From Heliocidaris erythrogramma (lineage: Eukaryota > Echinodermata > Echinoidea > Camarodonta > Echinometridae): a stretch of DNA of 64,000 nt. This document shows, one piece after another, positions 1 to 11,443 of the stretch; position 1 is the stretch's first letter, and each line of letters opens with the position of its first letter. Made by a program: the position numbers and the translations under genes. The notes beneath the pieces are model-generated. The model did no database searches and was not told the DNA's origin. It saw only the letters and a program-made list of their open reading frames with translations. The stretch covers positions 60,903,606-60,967,605 of the forward strand of contig CM046854.1 in assembly GCA_025617745.1 (NCBI GenBank), given 5' to 3'.

Positions 1-262
1 TAGGTTTTTCTAAAATTGGTTAAATTGGTCATGTGAATGTGTTGAAGAATTATATGAGTGATCTTTGTGGTTGTCTATTCGGAATAATTCCAGCTGGGGT
101 TTTTTCCCAATAAAAATTATGACTATGCTGAAGAATTCTAGAAATATGAATATCTAGAAGTATGATATGAATTTTAAAAAAGATAATGATCTTGTCTATT
201 CAGATTAATTCCAGCGGTTTTGTATCATATACACGCACTGCTTATACCATTAGTTTTATAGA
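1..262. repeat. Dispersed repeat, copy 1 (other copy 38428-38668)
   Basis: The stretch shares a series of blocks, in the same order and orientation, with 38428-38668: the opening taggtttttctaaa, the block around ttctattcggaataattcc, and the gcggttttgt..catatacac block. The two copies are diverged and contain indels. No ORF of note is present. The left edge is cut by the window, so the full element length is unknown. Confidence 0.7.
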
Positions 263-440
263 CAGAATGATCTTTAAAATTCATTTTCTTAATTGAAAAA
301 TATTATTGTGGAGGCCTATATATATTACAGAGAATATGGGTATCTGCCGATATTTGAATTTAAGTTGCTGGACTTACGTAAATTAACGACATTTTTACTT
401 TACATGACACAAAACCGATGGTAGTCTCTCATTTAAGCTG

Positions 441-2611
441 ATCTTTGTGACATAATATCCGAATTTCTTCACTTTTTTCTATTTTTTCTACGATCACTTA
501 AATCATTGGTGTACCTACGGGGGGAAGGGGGTAGGGAAGAAAGGGGAGGTGAAAGGGAACGTGGAAATAAGGTGACAGGACCCCTCACACGTCCTCCCCT
601 TGGTCTTATTAACACCACTCCTCTATACCAGAATAAATAGAAACAGACATTCTAAAATGCAAATATACCGGTACCTATAGTTTGGCTGATTATGCTTGTT
701 CCGAAAGGGTGCGTATGTCCCATCTGTTCATAATGATATCACTTAATTAAAAACCACCTGGTGTTTGCCAACACTCTATCTTATCCTAACCAACATGTAT
801 CATTGGCTTCATGCTGTAAATGAAAGCACCAATCCTTCGAACAAAAATGTAATCTACTGCTGGGCGTTTAAAAAAAAAAAAAAAAAAGAAAAGAAACCCA
901 ACTTTGAAAATTTCCTACAAGTGGACTATATATTTACCAGCGTTTAATTTTATATCATATGAAAGAGTAATTAATTTGCTTTCCATTGGTAAATTGTTTA
1001 GGTTTCCAGGGTCACGCATCAATGAACACATTTGGCTTCAAAATTTTGTGCAAAATTCCAGTTGGTTCACTTTCTTGTAAAACACAATAGGCGTGCTCTT
1101 CATGGCCATCCGTTAGTTAGCAAATCTCATAATGATTAATTTTACGCCTTAACAAAGAGTCTTATGAACTTCACAAAGCATGAATGAGTTGTTAGTCATA
1201 AACTTTGACCAAGAAGAAGTGAGATATTCAGAGAGCATAAAGAACATGTTCGTTTGTCTTGAGTGCTGCAGGCATCTTCCGCCAATTTTCAACTAAAAGC
1301 TGAAAATCAGTAAAGTAAAATCTTGAATCACATCCACGCATGAGTTTTTTTTTTTTTACTTTCCTTCTTTATGCTCTTTGTCTTTGATTTGCAATTCTTT
1401 GTGATATTGCAATCCTTTTGGTTCGCACTGATTTTTGTTATTTCTGATTTTTTGGCATGCAACCTCGTTAAAGTTCACCGATACATTTTTTTGCAAAATG
1501 GTTCCTATCTCAAAGTGTTTTGTTTTATGAAGCAAAAAACCCGAATCATGGGTGAATAACATCTCATGAGCATGGGGATTGGAGCACCAAGGTCATTTCA
1601 CAAAAGGCATCTCCTAAACATCATGCCCATTGTGTTTTACAAGAAAGTGAACCAACTAGATTTTTGCACAACATTTTGAAGACAATATTAAGTGATGCGT
1701 GACTTTGGAAACCCAAACAAGTTACCAGTGGACAGAATATGAACATCACAATAGCTACGTGAATACCGGACTTGTGGTTTCGAAACTTTAAGTCAGCAAA
1801 CTTTTGGTTAACGAAACCACGACCCCCTAACTGTAAAGAGGGTTCACACGAGCCCTAAACAACAAGCTGAAACTACAAGCAGAGCAATCGTCGTGGTTAA
1901 CCTCAGAAGTAGATACTACCGATTGTGTGTACAGTACACACAGATCTTGTTTTCATAATTCGCGCGAAGGGTATGACCCGGAAATTTAACATGAACAGCG
2001 AGGCCATCCTTAACCACAAGCTTGCAAAACTCAGTTTATTCCGTTTACATGGGCCGTAACTTCGATGGAGGACCCACGTCGCTCGTGGTTTCGGCCTTAA
2101 CCACGAGCTTGCTTGTGGTTCTAGAACTACAAGTAAACTTAAACTTTCGAAACTACGAGTCCGTTCATACGGGCTGAAACTACAAGATAATTGCAAGTTA
2201 ACTTAAAGTTTTGAAACTGCAAGCGAAACTTTAGTTTAGCTCCCACCGTGTGAACGTTACTATATAGTAAGGATTTCATTGTCAATAAACATAAGAGTTC
2301 ATTTACAGGAATTTTTCAAAGTTGGGTTTCCTTTTTTTAACGCGCAGTATATACTGTTTACAATAAGTTAAGGATTCTGGGTATTTTCTTTGCTTCTCAT
2401 AGGCGCCTCCCTGGCCCTTTTTGTCCCCTGCTTTTGGTATCCACGGGCGGGGAATAATCCCCCGAATGCCCGATGGTTGGGAGGCACTTTGTAAGGGCCG
2501 CAGTGCCTTATATTTCATAAATTCATTTTTAAACTTTGAATACCCGGAGGGAGAACTTTTTCAGGCGGTGGAACAGCTCACTATCGTATGCACGACCGAG
2601 CATTTAACCTG
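441..2611 (+). repeat. 2.2-kb tandem repeat, unit A
   Basis: The first of two full tandem units plus a partial third, each opening with atctttgtgac.taatatcc and followed by the ttggtgta.ctacgg poly-purine block. The unit starts recur at 441, 2612 and 5619. After removing the 787-bp insertion in unit B, the periods are about 2171 and 2220 bp. The unit contains the long-TIR element at 860-2347. No protein-coding gene is recognisable. The short ORF at 1903-2196 (minus) recurs in unit B only because the DNA is duplicated. Confidence 0.85.
860..2347. mobile_element. Long-TIR (foldback-type) DNA element, copy in unit A
   Basis: The left end reads CTGGGCGTTTAAAA then a poly-A-rich stretch and aaacccaactttg. 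The right end is its inverted complement (caaagttgggtttcc then ttaacgcgcag). Homology between the arms continues inwards past caataggc.tgctct for several hundred bases. No transposase is visible, so it looks non-autonomous. Inside it, 1842-2255 is itself bounded by an inverted gttcacacg/cgtgtgaac pair, suggesting a nested smaller element. Related copies lie at 3837-5350, 6048-6125 (truncated) and 15940-16959. Confidence 0.7.
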
Positions 2612-2836
2612 ATCTTTGTGACATAATATCCACATTTTCTTCACATTTTTATTTTCTTTTTTCTACGATCACTTAAATCATTGGTGTAGCTACCCTGATA
2701 GCAGAAAGTCGTAAAAGTTACGTGATATTTACGTCGTGGTTTTCGTCTTTTTTACGTCCTGTAATTACGTCAATAAGACGACAACTTGCACCAACGCAAG
2801 ACGTCAAGAGGACATCTTATTTTGACGTCATCTGTA

Positions 2837-3323
2837 CACTGTAAAAACTGAAGTGCTGTATATAGCACTTTTTGAGGGCATGCATAGGGACTGCACTCAG
2901 CGTGCTATTTCAGCACTTCACGGGAGCTGGACCGGCTCCTTAAACTGCTAAACATTCATTAAAAAAAATGATTTGGGCGAGCTTCGAACCAGGGTCCGCT
3001 GATCGAGAATTGCTGGCATTACCGCTAGACTAACTCACATTGTACGATTTAGAGTAGATCATATTGTTACATAGTGAATTTACGACACCACATAGTTCAT
3101 GTTATCTACTTGACTCCCATGACTAAACTGGATTGCAAGAAACATTCGTTAGTCCATCGGTAACGTCAGCGCCTCTCATTCAGCGGAACCTTTTTCGAGG
3201 CTCGCCACGTTCTTTTTTTTTTTTTTTTTGCTGGTAAATTAGCACACTACAAGTGCTATAAACAGCATTTCAGGTGCAGTCACTATACATGCCCCTAAAA
3301 GTAGCACTTTAGTTTTTACAGTG
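2837..3323. mobile_element. Palindromic MITE (inner), nested in the 2693-3477 element
   Basis: Ends are CACTGTAAAAACT and its inverted complement, with TA on both sides (2835-2836, 3324-3325). Inverted homology extends inward about 80 bp (the agtgct..atagcact and gggcatg.atag blocks). It sits in the loop of the outer palindrome, so it inserted after the outer element. Its core carries a tRNA-like segment on the minus strand. No ORF. Confidence 0.8.
2974..3036 (-). other. tRNA-like core with A and B boxes (SINE-like remnant)
   Basis: On the minus strand this reads like a tRNA: an A-box-like tagtctagcggtaatgc followed by a B box ggttcgaagctcgcc at normal spacing. I could not form a convincing anticodon stem, so a functional tRNA is unlikely. 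A tRNA pseudogene or SINE head captured by the MITE is the better reading. Confidence 0.5.
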
Positions 3324-3836
3324 TACAAGACGTAGAGATGACGTCAAAATAAGACGTCCTCTTGACGTCTTGCGTTGGTGCAAGTTGTCGTCTTATTGAC
3401 GTAATTACAGTACGTAAAAAAGACGAAAACCACGACGCAAATATCGCGTCATTTTTTAACACTTTCTGCTATCAGGGTACAGGTGGGGGGAGGGGGGAGG
3501 GGGGAGGGGGAGGGGGAAGAAAGGGGAGGTGAAAGGGAAGTGAAAATAAGGTGAAAAGACCCCTCCCACGTCCTCTCCTTGGTCTTATTATCACCACTCC
3601 TCTATACCAGAATAAATAGAAACAGACATTCTAAAATGCAAATATACCGGTAACTAGAGTTTGGCTGATTATGCTTGTTCCGAAAGGGTGGGTATGTCCC
3701 ATCTGTTCATAATGATATCACTTAATTAAAAACCACCTGGTGTTTACCAACACTCTAACTGATCCTAACCAACATATCATTGGCTTCATGCTGTAAATGA
3801 AAGCACCAATCCTTCGAACTAAAATGCAATCTACTG

Positions 3837-5350
3837 CTGGGCGTTTCACAACAACAAAAAAGGAAACCCAGCTTTGAAAATTTCCTACAAGCGGACTATC
3901 TATTTACCAGCGTTTAATTTCATATCATATGAAAGAGTAATTAATTTGCTTTCCATTGGTAACTTGTTAAGGTTTCCAGGGTCACGCATCAATGAACACC
4001 TTTGTCTTCAAAATTTTGTGCAACATTCCAGTTGGTTCACTTTCTGGTAAAACACAATAGGCATGCTCTTCTTGGCCATCCGTTAGTAAGCAAATCTCAT
4101 AATGATTATATTTTACGCCTTAACAAAGAGTCTTATAAACTTCACAAAGAATGGAATGAGTTGTTAGTCATAAACTTTGACCAAGAAGAAGTGAGATCTT
4201 CAGAGAGCATAGAGAACATTTGTCTTAAGTGTTGCAGGCATCTTCCGCCAATTTTCAACTAAAAGCTGTAAATCAGCAAAGTAAAATCTTGAATCACATC
4301 CACGTACATGACGCATGAGTTTGTTTTTTTACTTTCCTTCTTTATGCTCTTTGTCTTTGATTTGCAATTCTTTGCGATATTGCAATCCTTTTGGTTCGCA
4401 CTGATTTTTTTTAATTTCTGATTTTTTGGCATGCAACCTCGTTAAAATTCACCGGGCTGTCTTTTTTGCAAAATGATTCCTATCTCAAAGGGTTTTGTTT
4501 TATGAAGCAAAAAACCCGAATCATGGGTGAATAACATCTCATGAGCAAAGTTTGGAAAAGAAAATTATCGACAATGGGAATTGGAGCACCAAGGCCATTT
4601 CACAAAAGGCATCTCCTAAACGTCATGCCCATTGTGTTTTACAAGAAAGTGAACCAACTAGATTTTTGCACAACATTTTGAAGACAATATTAAGTGATGC
4701 GTGACTTTGGAAACCCAAACAAGTTACCAGTGGACAGAATATGAACATCACAATAGCTACGTGAATACCGGACTTGTGGTTTCGAAACTTTAAGTCAGCA
4801 AACTTTAGGTTAACGAAACCACGACCCCCTAACCGTAAAGAGGGTTCACACGAGCCCTAAACAACAAGCTGAAACTACAAGCAGAGCGATCGTCGTGGTT
4901 AACCTCGGAAGTAGATACTACCGATTGTGTGTACAGTACAGACAGATCTTGTTTTCATAATTCGCGCGAAGGGTATGACCCGGAAATTTAACATGAACAG
5001 CGAGGCCATCCTTAACCACAAGCTTGCAAAACTCAGTTTATTCCGTTTACATGGGCCGTAACTTCGATGGAGGACCCACGTCGCTCGTGGTTTCGGCCTT
5101 AACCACGAGCTTGCTTGTAGTTCTAAAACTACAAGTAAACTTAAACTTTCGAAACTACGAGTCCGTTCATACGGGCTGAAACTACAAGATAACTGCAAGT
5201 TAACTTAAAGTTTTGAAACTGCAAGCGAAACTTTAAGTTTAGCTCCCACCGTGTGAACGTTACTATATAGTAAGGATTTCATTGTCAATAAACATAAGAG
5301 TTCATTTACAGGAATTTTTCAAAGTTGGGTTTCCTTTTTTTAACGCGCAG
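3837..5350. mobile_element. Long-TIR (foldback-type) DNA element, copy in unit B
   Basis: Duplicate of the 860-2347 element, with the same CTGGGCG left end and cgcgcag right end. It arose by the tandem duplication rather than by a separate insertion. No transposase ORF. Confidence 0.7.
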
Positions 5351-5618
5351 TATATACTGTTTACAATAAGTTAAGGATTCTGGGTATTTTCTTTGCTTCT
5401 CATAGGCGCCTCCCTGGCCCTTTTTGTCCCCTGCTTTTGGTATCCACGGGCGGGGAATAATCCCCAGAATGCCCGATGGTTGGGAGGCACTTTGTAAGGG
5501 CTGCAGTGCCTTATAATTATTTCATAAATTCATTTTTAAACTTTGAATACCCGGAGGGAGAACTTTTTCAGGCGGTGGAACAGCTCACTATCGTATGCAC
5601 GACCGAGCATTTAACCTG

Positions 5619-6125
5619 ATCTTTGTGACTTAATATCCACATTTTCTTCACTTTTTTCTATTCTTTTTTCTACGATCACTTAAATCATTGGTGTAGCTAC
5701 GGGTGGGGGCGGGGGGAGGGGGGAGCGGGAGGGGGAAGAAAGGGGAGGTGAAAGGGAAGTGAAAATAAGGTGAAAGGACCCCTCCTCTCCTTGGCCTTAT
5801 TATCACCACTCCTCTATACCAGAATAAATAGAAACAGACATTCTAAAATGCAAATATACCGGTAACTAGAATTTGGCTGATTATGCTTGTTCCGAAAGGG
5901 TGGGTATGTCCCATCTGTTCATGATATTACTTAATTAAAAACCACCTGGTGTTTACCAACACTCTAACTGATCCTAAACAACATATCTCATTGGCTTCAT
6001 GCTGTAAATGAAAGCACCAATCCTTCGAACTAAAATGCAATCTACTGCTGGGCGTTTCACACACAAAAAAAAGGAAACCCAACTTTGAAAATTTCCTACA
6101 AGCGGACTATCTATTTACCAGCGTT
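5619..6125 (+). repeat. Tandem repeat unit C, truncated in the long-TIR element
   Basis: The third unit repeats the opening block and the flank, then enters the long-TIR element at 6048 (ctgggcgtttc). It breaks off at about 6125, after the accagcgttta block, where a further diverged copy of the flank begins. Confidence 0.8.
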
Positions 6126-6410
6126 TAGAAACAGACATTATAAAATGCAAATATACTGGTACGTAGAGTTTGGCTGATTAAGATTGTAGACATCCAGGTA
6201 AATTTTATACAAATACAATGAGAGATCCATGTCATTTTCCTCTCTGAAATAAAGCATATTTTTTGTCCCATTTGTTCATAATTGTGTCATCAATATCACT
6301 TTAACCACCTGGTGTTTACCAACCCTCCAACTCACCCTAACCAACATTCATCATTGGCTTACGTTATAAGTGAGAGCACCAATCATTCGAACTGAAATGT
6401 AATGTTAAAT
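6126..6410 (+). repeat. Fourth, diverged copy of the repeat flank
   Basis: Starts gaaacagacat.. and follows the order of 625-860 (gtttggctgatta, tgttcataat, aaccacctggtgttt, cattggctt, gcaccaat.cttcgaact). It is more diverged than the other copies, has a private insertion near 6186-6260, and lacks the ctgggcg element end. It may be the ancestral copy from before the element inserted. Confidence 0.65.
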
Positions 6411-7280
6411 ATTTCCTTACCTACCGGTACTCAGTTTCATACAATACATTTGAAATAATATCTCCACCAAAACCGTATACGCTTAAATTTTCTCCTTTCT
6501 TTCTAATTGTGAATATAGGGGGGAAATCGTGGGTATAGTAAGCAAATCTATATTTTCTATGCCACAGTAATCGTCTTTTTAAACAGATGCGAATCGTGCC
6601 AATCCATGACATGATATCACTAAATATTGCCACTTTTATGTTCAACGTGTATCTCTACCAAAGCCATTTAAAGATCATGTCACTCAGAATATTGTAAAAT
6701 ACATAATTATGATACAAGATCTGCTCAAAACTGGCACCTTCCTTTACACCGAACTCGTATTACCAAAGACACTGTACATGTATTTTCTCATGGCCCACTG
6801 CCTGGTATGGAACAATCGACCTGAATCCATCAAAAAACGTAAATCCTTACAACATTTCAAACGTTTGTATAAGGGTCATTTAAATTTAAATTACATAAAA
6901 TGCTAATATGTAAAAGGTATTAAACAAATATATTCCTAAAATCTCATTTTCTCTCCTCTCCTTTTCTTTCTTTAATTCATCTGTCCTATCCGTAGTTTAG
7001 AATATTCGTTCTATGTTTTCTTATTTTAAAATGTTTCAATTTTAATTTAATGTGTATTTTAGGGGATAATCAGACCAATAATAATAATCATCATAATAAG
7101 AGTAACACAGTCATGACAAAAACAGAACAGTAATGTATCGTGAGTATAGCACTCAAAACATAAACAGAAACAAAAACAAAATACTCATATAATTGATCAA
7201 CTATAGACATACTCTTTCATGAAATATTGATTATCAGATTATGTTCAAGTAGTGTATAAAGGTGATGAGAAAAAGAGCCA
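6411..7280. other. No gene seen; AT-rich unique sequence
   Basis: Only short ORFs are present, without motifs or codon-bias support. Nothing repetitive is obvious until the local duplication at 7280. Confidence 0.5.
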
Positions 7281-7407
7281 TTAAAAGAATTATATACATA
7301 TATTTATACACTATATAGATAAGCCTAATAATAAACAATTTAAAGGCTACCACGTTGATCAATAGTATATCGAAAAAATTAAAAGAATTATATACATATA
7401 TCTTTAC

Positions 7408-7441
<34 letters not shown>

Positions 7442-7480
7442 AAACAATTTGAAAGTTACCACGTTGATCAATAGTATATA
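7280..7480 (+). repeat. Local duplication with (TA)n microsatellite
   Basis: An approximately 90-bp block (agaattatatacatatat..cacgttgatcaatagtatat) occurs twice, near 7286-7373 and 7384-7480. The second copy has an expanded (TA)n run at about 7411-7438. This block also contains the 3' edge of the minus-strand LINE remnant. Confidence 0.75.
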
Positions 7481-7949
7481 GCAACAAAAAAAAGGCAAAT
7501 TCTGAATGAGAGCGTCTTCTTTGAGTGACATTATAAATATGAATATCTCCAAACTGTTTGTTTTCAAAGTTATCATTGTGTGCCTTAAGATTATCAAAAA
7601 ACAGTTGTCTTCTTATTCTAAATTCATCACATTGCATGACATAATGGAATTCGTCTCCTTCTGCCTGCATACTACATTCTTCACGAAAACATATATTCGC
7701 TGTTATTTTGTGAGGGCGATGATATCTTCGCTTTTCAATTGGTAGGTTATGCTAACTTATGCGAAGTTTGCAGATGATTTGTCTTATGTTTATATCAGTA
7801 AAATTTTTTAGATATTTTTCCTCTTCGATGGAAGTTATGAATAATCGATATGTCCGCAATTTGTTACCCTCTCCATTGGTTTTACCAAGGTCAAGTTTTA
7901 TACATGTATTGTATATATTGTATATATGATTTTCTTTAGAGAGTGACAA
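7430..7949 (-). pseudogene. Non-LTR retrotransposon ORF2 C-terminal remnant
   Basis: Two in-frame pieces read through one TAG stop near 7755. The upstream piece ends NKLRTYRLF..YLKNFTDI..IICKLRIS. The downstream piece continues HNLPIEKRRYHRP.., then C..EC.....GDEFHYVMQCDEF. This LRISxHNLPIExGRY...C..C....DEFHYLxxC layout is the typical C-terminal tail of LINE-type reverse transcriptase proteins in many animals. No RT catalytic motifs remain, so this is a 5'-truncated, mutated fossil. The 3' end merges into the AT-rich local duplication. Confidence 0.75.
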
Positions 7950-8688
7950 TAATGAAATTAAACTAAAAAAGTTATTTCACAATATATTCATGGTTGATTA
8001 AAACAAAATCTGCTGATATTTGTCAACAAAGCAAAGCAATTCTTTACCACAATATTAAGGATATCTTCAAATGACTCAAAAGAATCCTTTTTCAAAGTCG
8101 TATTGATAAAAAACAAACAACATTTTAATGTATTTCCCAATTCTTTCTCCCTTTCCTCTCTTCCTCTGTATCCCCTCTTCACCCTCCCCTCTGTCTCTTT
8201 AAAAAAATGATGACGAGTTCAGTGCTCAATGTATTCTGTTTATGAGTGCCGACAAAACTGAATGTAATCGGAAATATTAGCATTAAATAATATATAACCA
8301 ATGATTTTTAAAAGAATACTCAAATGTATCATTTGAAATATTAGGTGAACAAACACCTATAACAAATAGACCAGTATGGTATTTTTCCTGAAATATTACA
8401 TTAAAAAAATTCCTACAAATATAAAATCAAATAAACTAAGTATCTTATGAATGGTATTTTGAGGGACGTTACAAAACTTCAAGCTCCATTAAAGTGAAAA
8501 TTGACTTTATCCCCCAAAGGATGTATGATACAGTAAGCAAATACAATTAGCTACGACAATCCCCCACCCCCTTCCGAAATGCATGGGACATGTATAGTAA
8601 AATGCACCGACAGAGATTAAATCTGCAAATGCCGAATGGTTATATGTAAAAAAAAAGGAAGACGTTTCATGACATTAACCATAGTTTA

Positions 8689-9533
8689 TTATTATTATTA
8701 TTATTATTAATTAGGCACTTTCAAAACAAAATCAAGAAACAATATACAATGTACATACAGTGTGCATTGTACTTGAATGAATACAATAGTTTCATTGACA
8801 CTTGCGCACCCTACCAGGTGGCCTGGGTGAGGAACAGGTCCACAGGTCTTCCTTCCCACACCTGATCGGGTGCGCAAGCATCTTAACATACCATGTGGAT
8901 AAAACATAGAATAAAATCACATTAAAAGATATGACTGATTAGAAGTTCAGACATAATATACATATAGCTTGATTAAGATCATAAAGTAATGCCAGGCATA
9001 GAGCGGAGGAAAAGGGAGAAGACAGTGGAGAGAGCTGGATGGGTAGACTGTGCAGAAAAATAACAAGTTCTGGATCATGGCTGAGATGTAATTTGCAAAA
9101 AATTAAAATAAAAATTAAAATAGATTATGAATACTATATAAGACCAGAATCTACTCAGTTATTATAGTACTCCAGTTATATATCAGTAATTAATACGAAA
9201 TAAATCCAGACAGTATTTCATGTGTATGTGTGCACAGAAATACGACATTCATAATTATCCATTTTATCAATAGCAAAGTTAATATAGGTGTAAAGTGTAA
9301 TCTTTACTAAACATTATTTCCTCAAGTTCTTTTGGTTCTAATCCTAGAGTTCAAGTTATTTTCAGAATACACGTAGGATATGTTCGATATTACCTGACAG
9401 GCCCGTAGCCAGGGTTTCTAAAGGGGTGGGTCGTTTTTGGCAAAAGTGGACCTTCTTGTCATAATCAATACTTCGCTGTTTATCAAGCCATACATAGAAT
9501 TAACAAAAAATGAAACCATTAAGAAAATTCTCC
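8689..9533 (-). mobile_element. Insertion private to duplication copy 1, probable retroelement
   Basis: Copy 2 lacks this 845-bp stretch. It is flanked by a 7-bp direct repeat TAGTTTA (8682-8688 and 9534-9540). It begins with an (ATT)n run on the plus strand, i.e. an A-rich simple-repeat tail on the minus strand, as expected of a non-LTR element or SINE inserted in minus orientation. No RT motif is recognisable. A gacaggcccgtagccagg motif lies near 9397-9415. Confidence 0.6.
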
Positions 9534-9706
9534 TAGTTTATATTTAAAATAGAGATTGGCAAATATAAGTTAAATCATATCAATGCATACTAAATAACAA
9601 TCTAACCAGTGGACATGATGTGTGGTAGTGCATAGCAGGTAGTAAAGGAAGAGAAGTAAGATAGTAGTAGGGGCTGTTGAACGAAGGTCCACCAATAGTT
9701 TTGGTT

Positions 9707-10944
9707 TTAGAAATCGTGAGGGAATCTGGACGCGTTATAGGCACATTGCTTTGGCCACAAATTATATATCGTTGAATTAGCCCCCGCTTTGCTAATGCCT
9801 CCGGGTAAACGCTGTTCATAAGCCAAAAACTTTGCTAATATCTGGCAATGAAACGACGGTTTTTTGCTCCCGTTTAATGAGCCATGTCCTTTCCACTTGA
9901 AAAATGAATTGTAAAGGGTATCATTTGAACCCACAAGATTCAGATAGTTAACAAGTTCTTTCATGGAGCGAAAGTCTTGGAGATGGATGAAAGAATTCGG
10001 GGGAGCGACTCGCTCATAATCTCCCCTCGACGGCCCATAAACGATGGGCAAGAGGTCATGTTGTAGGGCATTTTCCCAAAACTTCTCAGTAATGTAATCT
10101 CTGCATTCGCTGTTCTCCACTGCCAAGTAGAATTTGTAGGTACGGAGGGTCTTCCAGCAACTTTCGGACCTTCGAATGCAACCCGGTTTACCACACCCTC
10201 CGTAGATATCCACTTGGATGTGCTCGGAAAGTTTCTTGACAAAGTCGAATCGTTTCCATGTAGTTCCTTTACAATTTGATGCCGCCCAAGCCACCATATT
10301 AGGTCTTCCCTGAGCCCAGTTTCGACGATCATCCTGAGTTATTTCTGGTGTGATTTTGTCGTAAGAACCATAGGAATGTAGAAAGTCGAGGATGGTCGAT
10401 GTGTGGCGGTGTAGTTGTATAAGTGCTGAAACTCCTTTTGCGGAAATGCAAGAGCCTCCTGGCTGTAAAAAACCCAGGCTTGATGGGGAGGGCGTCTCTT
10501 CTGCATTTCAGCCCAGTCCCACTGTGATCGAAGAATATCATGAAGCACAACATGGCTCTCCCGCATTGTCTCAAAGCTATTATCTACAACTAAACGCACC
10601 CTGCAATCTAATCCTGGGCATTCCTCGACGCGTTCTTGCACTTGGAGCGTCTTACTATCTACCCATTGCTGGATCTGACGGTAACAAGGCGGCTTGGGCT
10701 CCGATGGCTCCATTTGCGGTTCTTGGGCTTCATTTTTCAGTTGAGAACCGGAACTCTTAGACATGGTTGTCGTAGGCCCAACAGCTGCTTGGTTATTAAA
10801 CATGGTAAGTTTCCCTATACGAATTCCCGGCGCCTGCACCGAGTAGTGGTGGCTATAGCTAATCAGTACACTATATGCGGAGTATAGTATGACTGTGATG
10901 AAGACGCATGTCACCATCATCAAAAACAGCCGTTGTCGCTTCAT
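9707..10944 (-). pseudogene. Alpha-1,3-fucosyltransferase (GT10), frameshifted copy
   Basis: Close paralogue of the intact gene at 53339-54604. With one base restored it would span about 412 codons. The start is the ATG at 10944 (MKRQRLFLMM..), followed by one membrane anchor (about residues 4-27). The stem region is followed by the GT10 block RPPHQAWVFYSQEA and YNYTATHRPSSTFYIP. At about 10372 a single base present in copy 2 is missing, so the frame shifts and soon terminates. The catalytic half is open in the other frame: NMVAWAASNC, HIQVDIYGGCG, the nucleotide-sugar motif YKFYLAVENSECRDYITEKF, then LLPIVYGPSRGDYE. The rest is unbroken, so the lesion is recent; a sequencing error is possible. 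Without a read-through event it would give only the anchor and stem. Confidence 0.85.
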
Positions 10945-10965
10945 CTTTTCGTCGTTTCGATACAA

Positions 10966-10985
10966 CCTAAACTATAAGACAGTTA
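10966..10985 (-). other. Candidate 3' splice acceptor of the copy-1 gene
   Basis: On the minus strand a pyrimidine/AT-rich stretch ends in tag directly before gttgtatcgaaacg, 22 nt upstream of the ATG. The same junction is conserved in copy 2 while the sequence upstream of it diverges. This supports an intron in the 5' untranslated region. Confidence 0.45.
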
Positions 10986-11443
10986 ATTTGAATTAAATGC
11001 CAACATAGCGATGATCTGCAATCGTACAGCACGCGGATAGTGTTCAACTACTTTCAACAGATTTCAGTAGTTTGAGGCAGCGGATTAAAGCAATGTCAAG
11101 TTCAGCAGCACATGATGAAAAAAAATTGTGTATACTCCGAACTTCGAACAATTCTAGCAAACACAGTTCCAAATCCACCCCAAAGGTAATGTAACTCACA
11201 TACGAGTTGTTGCTCTTATGATAATGATTTAGCCTATAATAGCTATAATTATAGCTAGACGCCAAAATATGGTTATATCACAGCATAGCCTCAAATCCTT
11301 GATAAGGCATGTAAGGCTACAGAGCTCTCATTGTTCCGTACATCGGGTTGCAGCAATGCATCCTAGTGCAAGATGTTGTCTCGCCTCATCTGTAGAATGT
11401 ATTTCCTGCGGCCAAAACATCATAAAGCTATTATGCATGTAAC

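Larger units (their letters stand above)
2693..3477. mobile_element. Palindromic MITE (outer) with TA target duplication
   Basis: The terminal inverted repeat is CCCTGATAGCAGAAAG. The inverted arms are about 140 bp long (gacgtc-rich, including the shared aagacgacaacttgcacc). TA flanks both sides (2691-2692 and 3478-3479). Units A and C of the surrounding tandem repeat provide empty sites: ggtgtagcTAcggg in unit C against ggtgtagcTA[element]TAcagg here. This identifies a TA-inserting element, consistent with Tc1/mariner-like mobilisation. It is non-autonomous, with no ORF. Confidence 0.85.
2612..5618 (+). repeat. 2.2-kb tandem repeat, unit B (with insertion)
   Basis: Second tandem unit, collinear with unit A apart from the 785-bp palindromic element at 2693-3477. 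It is only a few percent diverged from unit A by eye, with many perfect runs, so the tandem duplication is fairly recent. It holds its own copy of the long-TIR element (3837-5350). Confidence 0.85.
7985..11435 (-). repeat. Segmental duplication, copy 1 (fucosyltransferase locus)
   Basis: Matches 51333-54705 plus 60580-60935 in order and orientation: the 3' flank block (gctgatatttgtcaac..gcaattct), the gagttcagtgctcaatgtattctgttta block, the gaaatattacatt block, the whole fucosyltransferase gene, and the 5' flank (gtcaagttcagcag..gatgaaaaaaa..). Copy 1 carries a private 845-bp insertion (8689-9533). Copy 2 carries a foldback element and an LTR retrotransposon instead. Both copies have the same orientation. 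Confidence 0.85.

Noticed and set aside
1903..2196. 97-codon minus ORF repeated almost identically at 4899-5198
   Set aside because: Both lie in the duplicated long-TIR element. Similarity comes from the DNA duplication, and the sequence is built from palindromic gtggtt/aaccac motifs with no protein domain.
2974..3036. Functional tRNA gene
   Set aside because: A and B boxes are present but no convincing anticodon arm can be drawn, and it lies in the core of a MITE.
9961..10332. 123-codon minus ORF overlapping the fucosyltransferase (also 53611-53982)
   Set aside because: Alternative-frame shadow of the GT10 coding sequence, conserved only because the underlying gene is.
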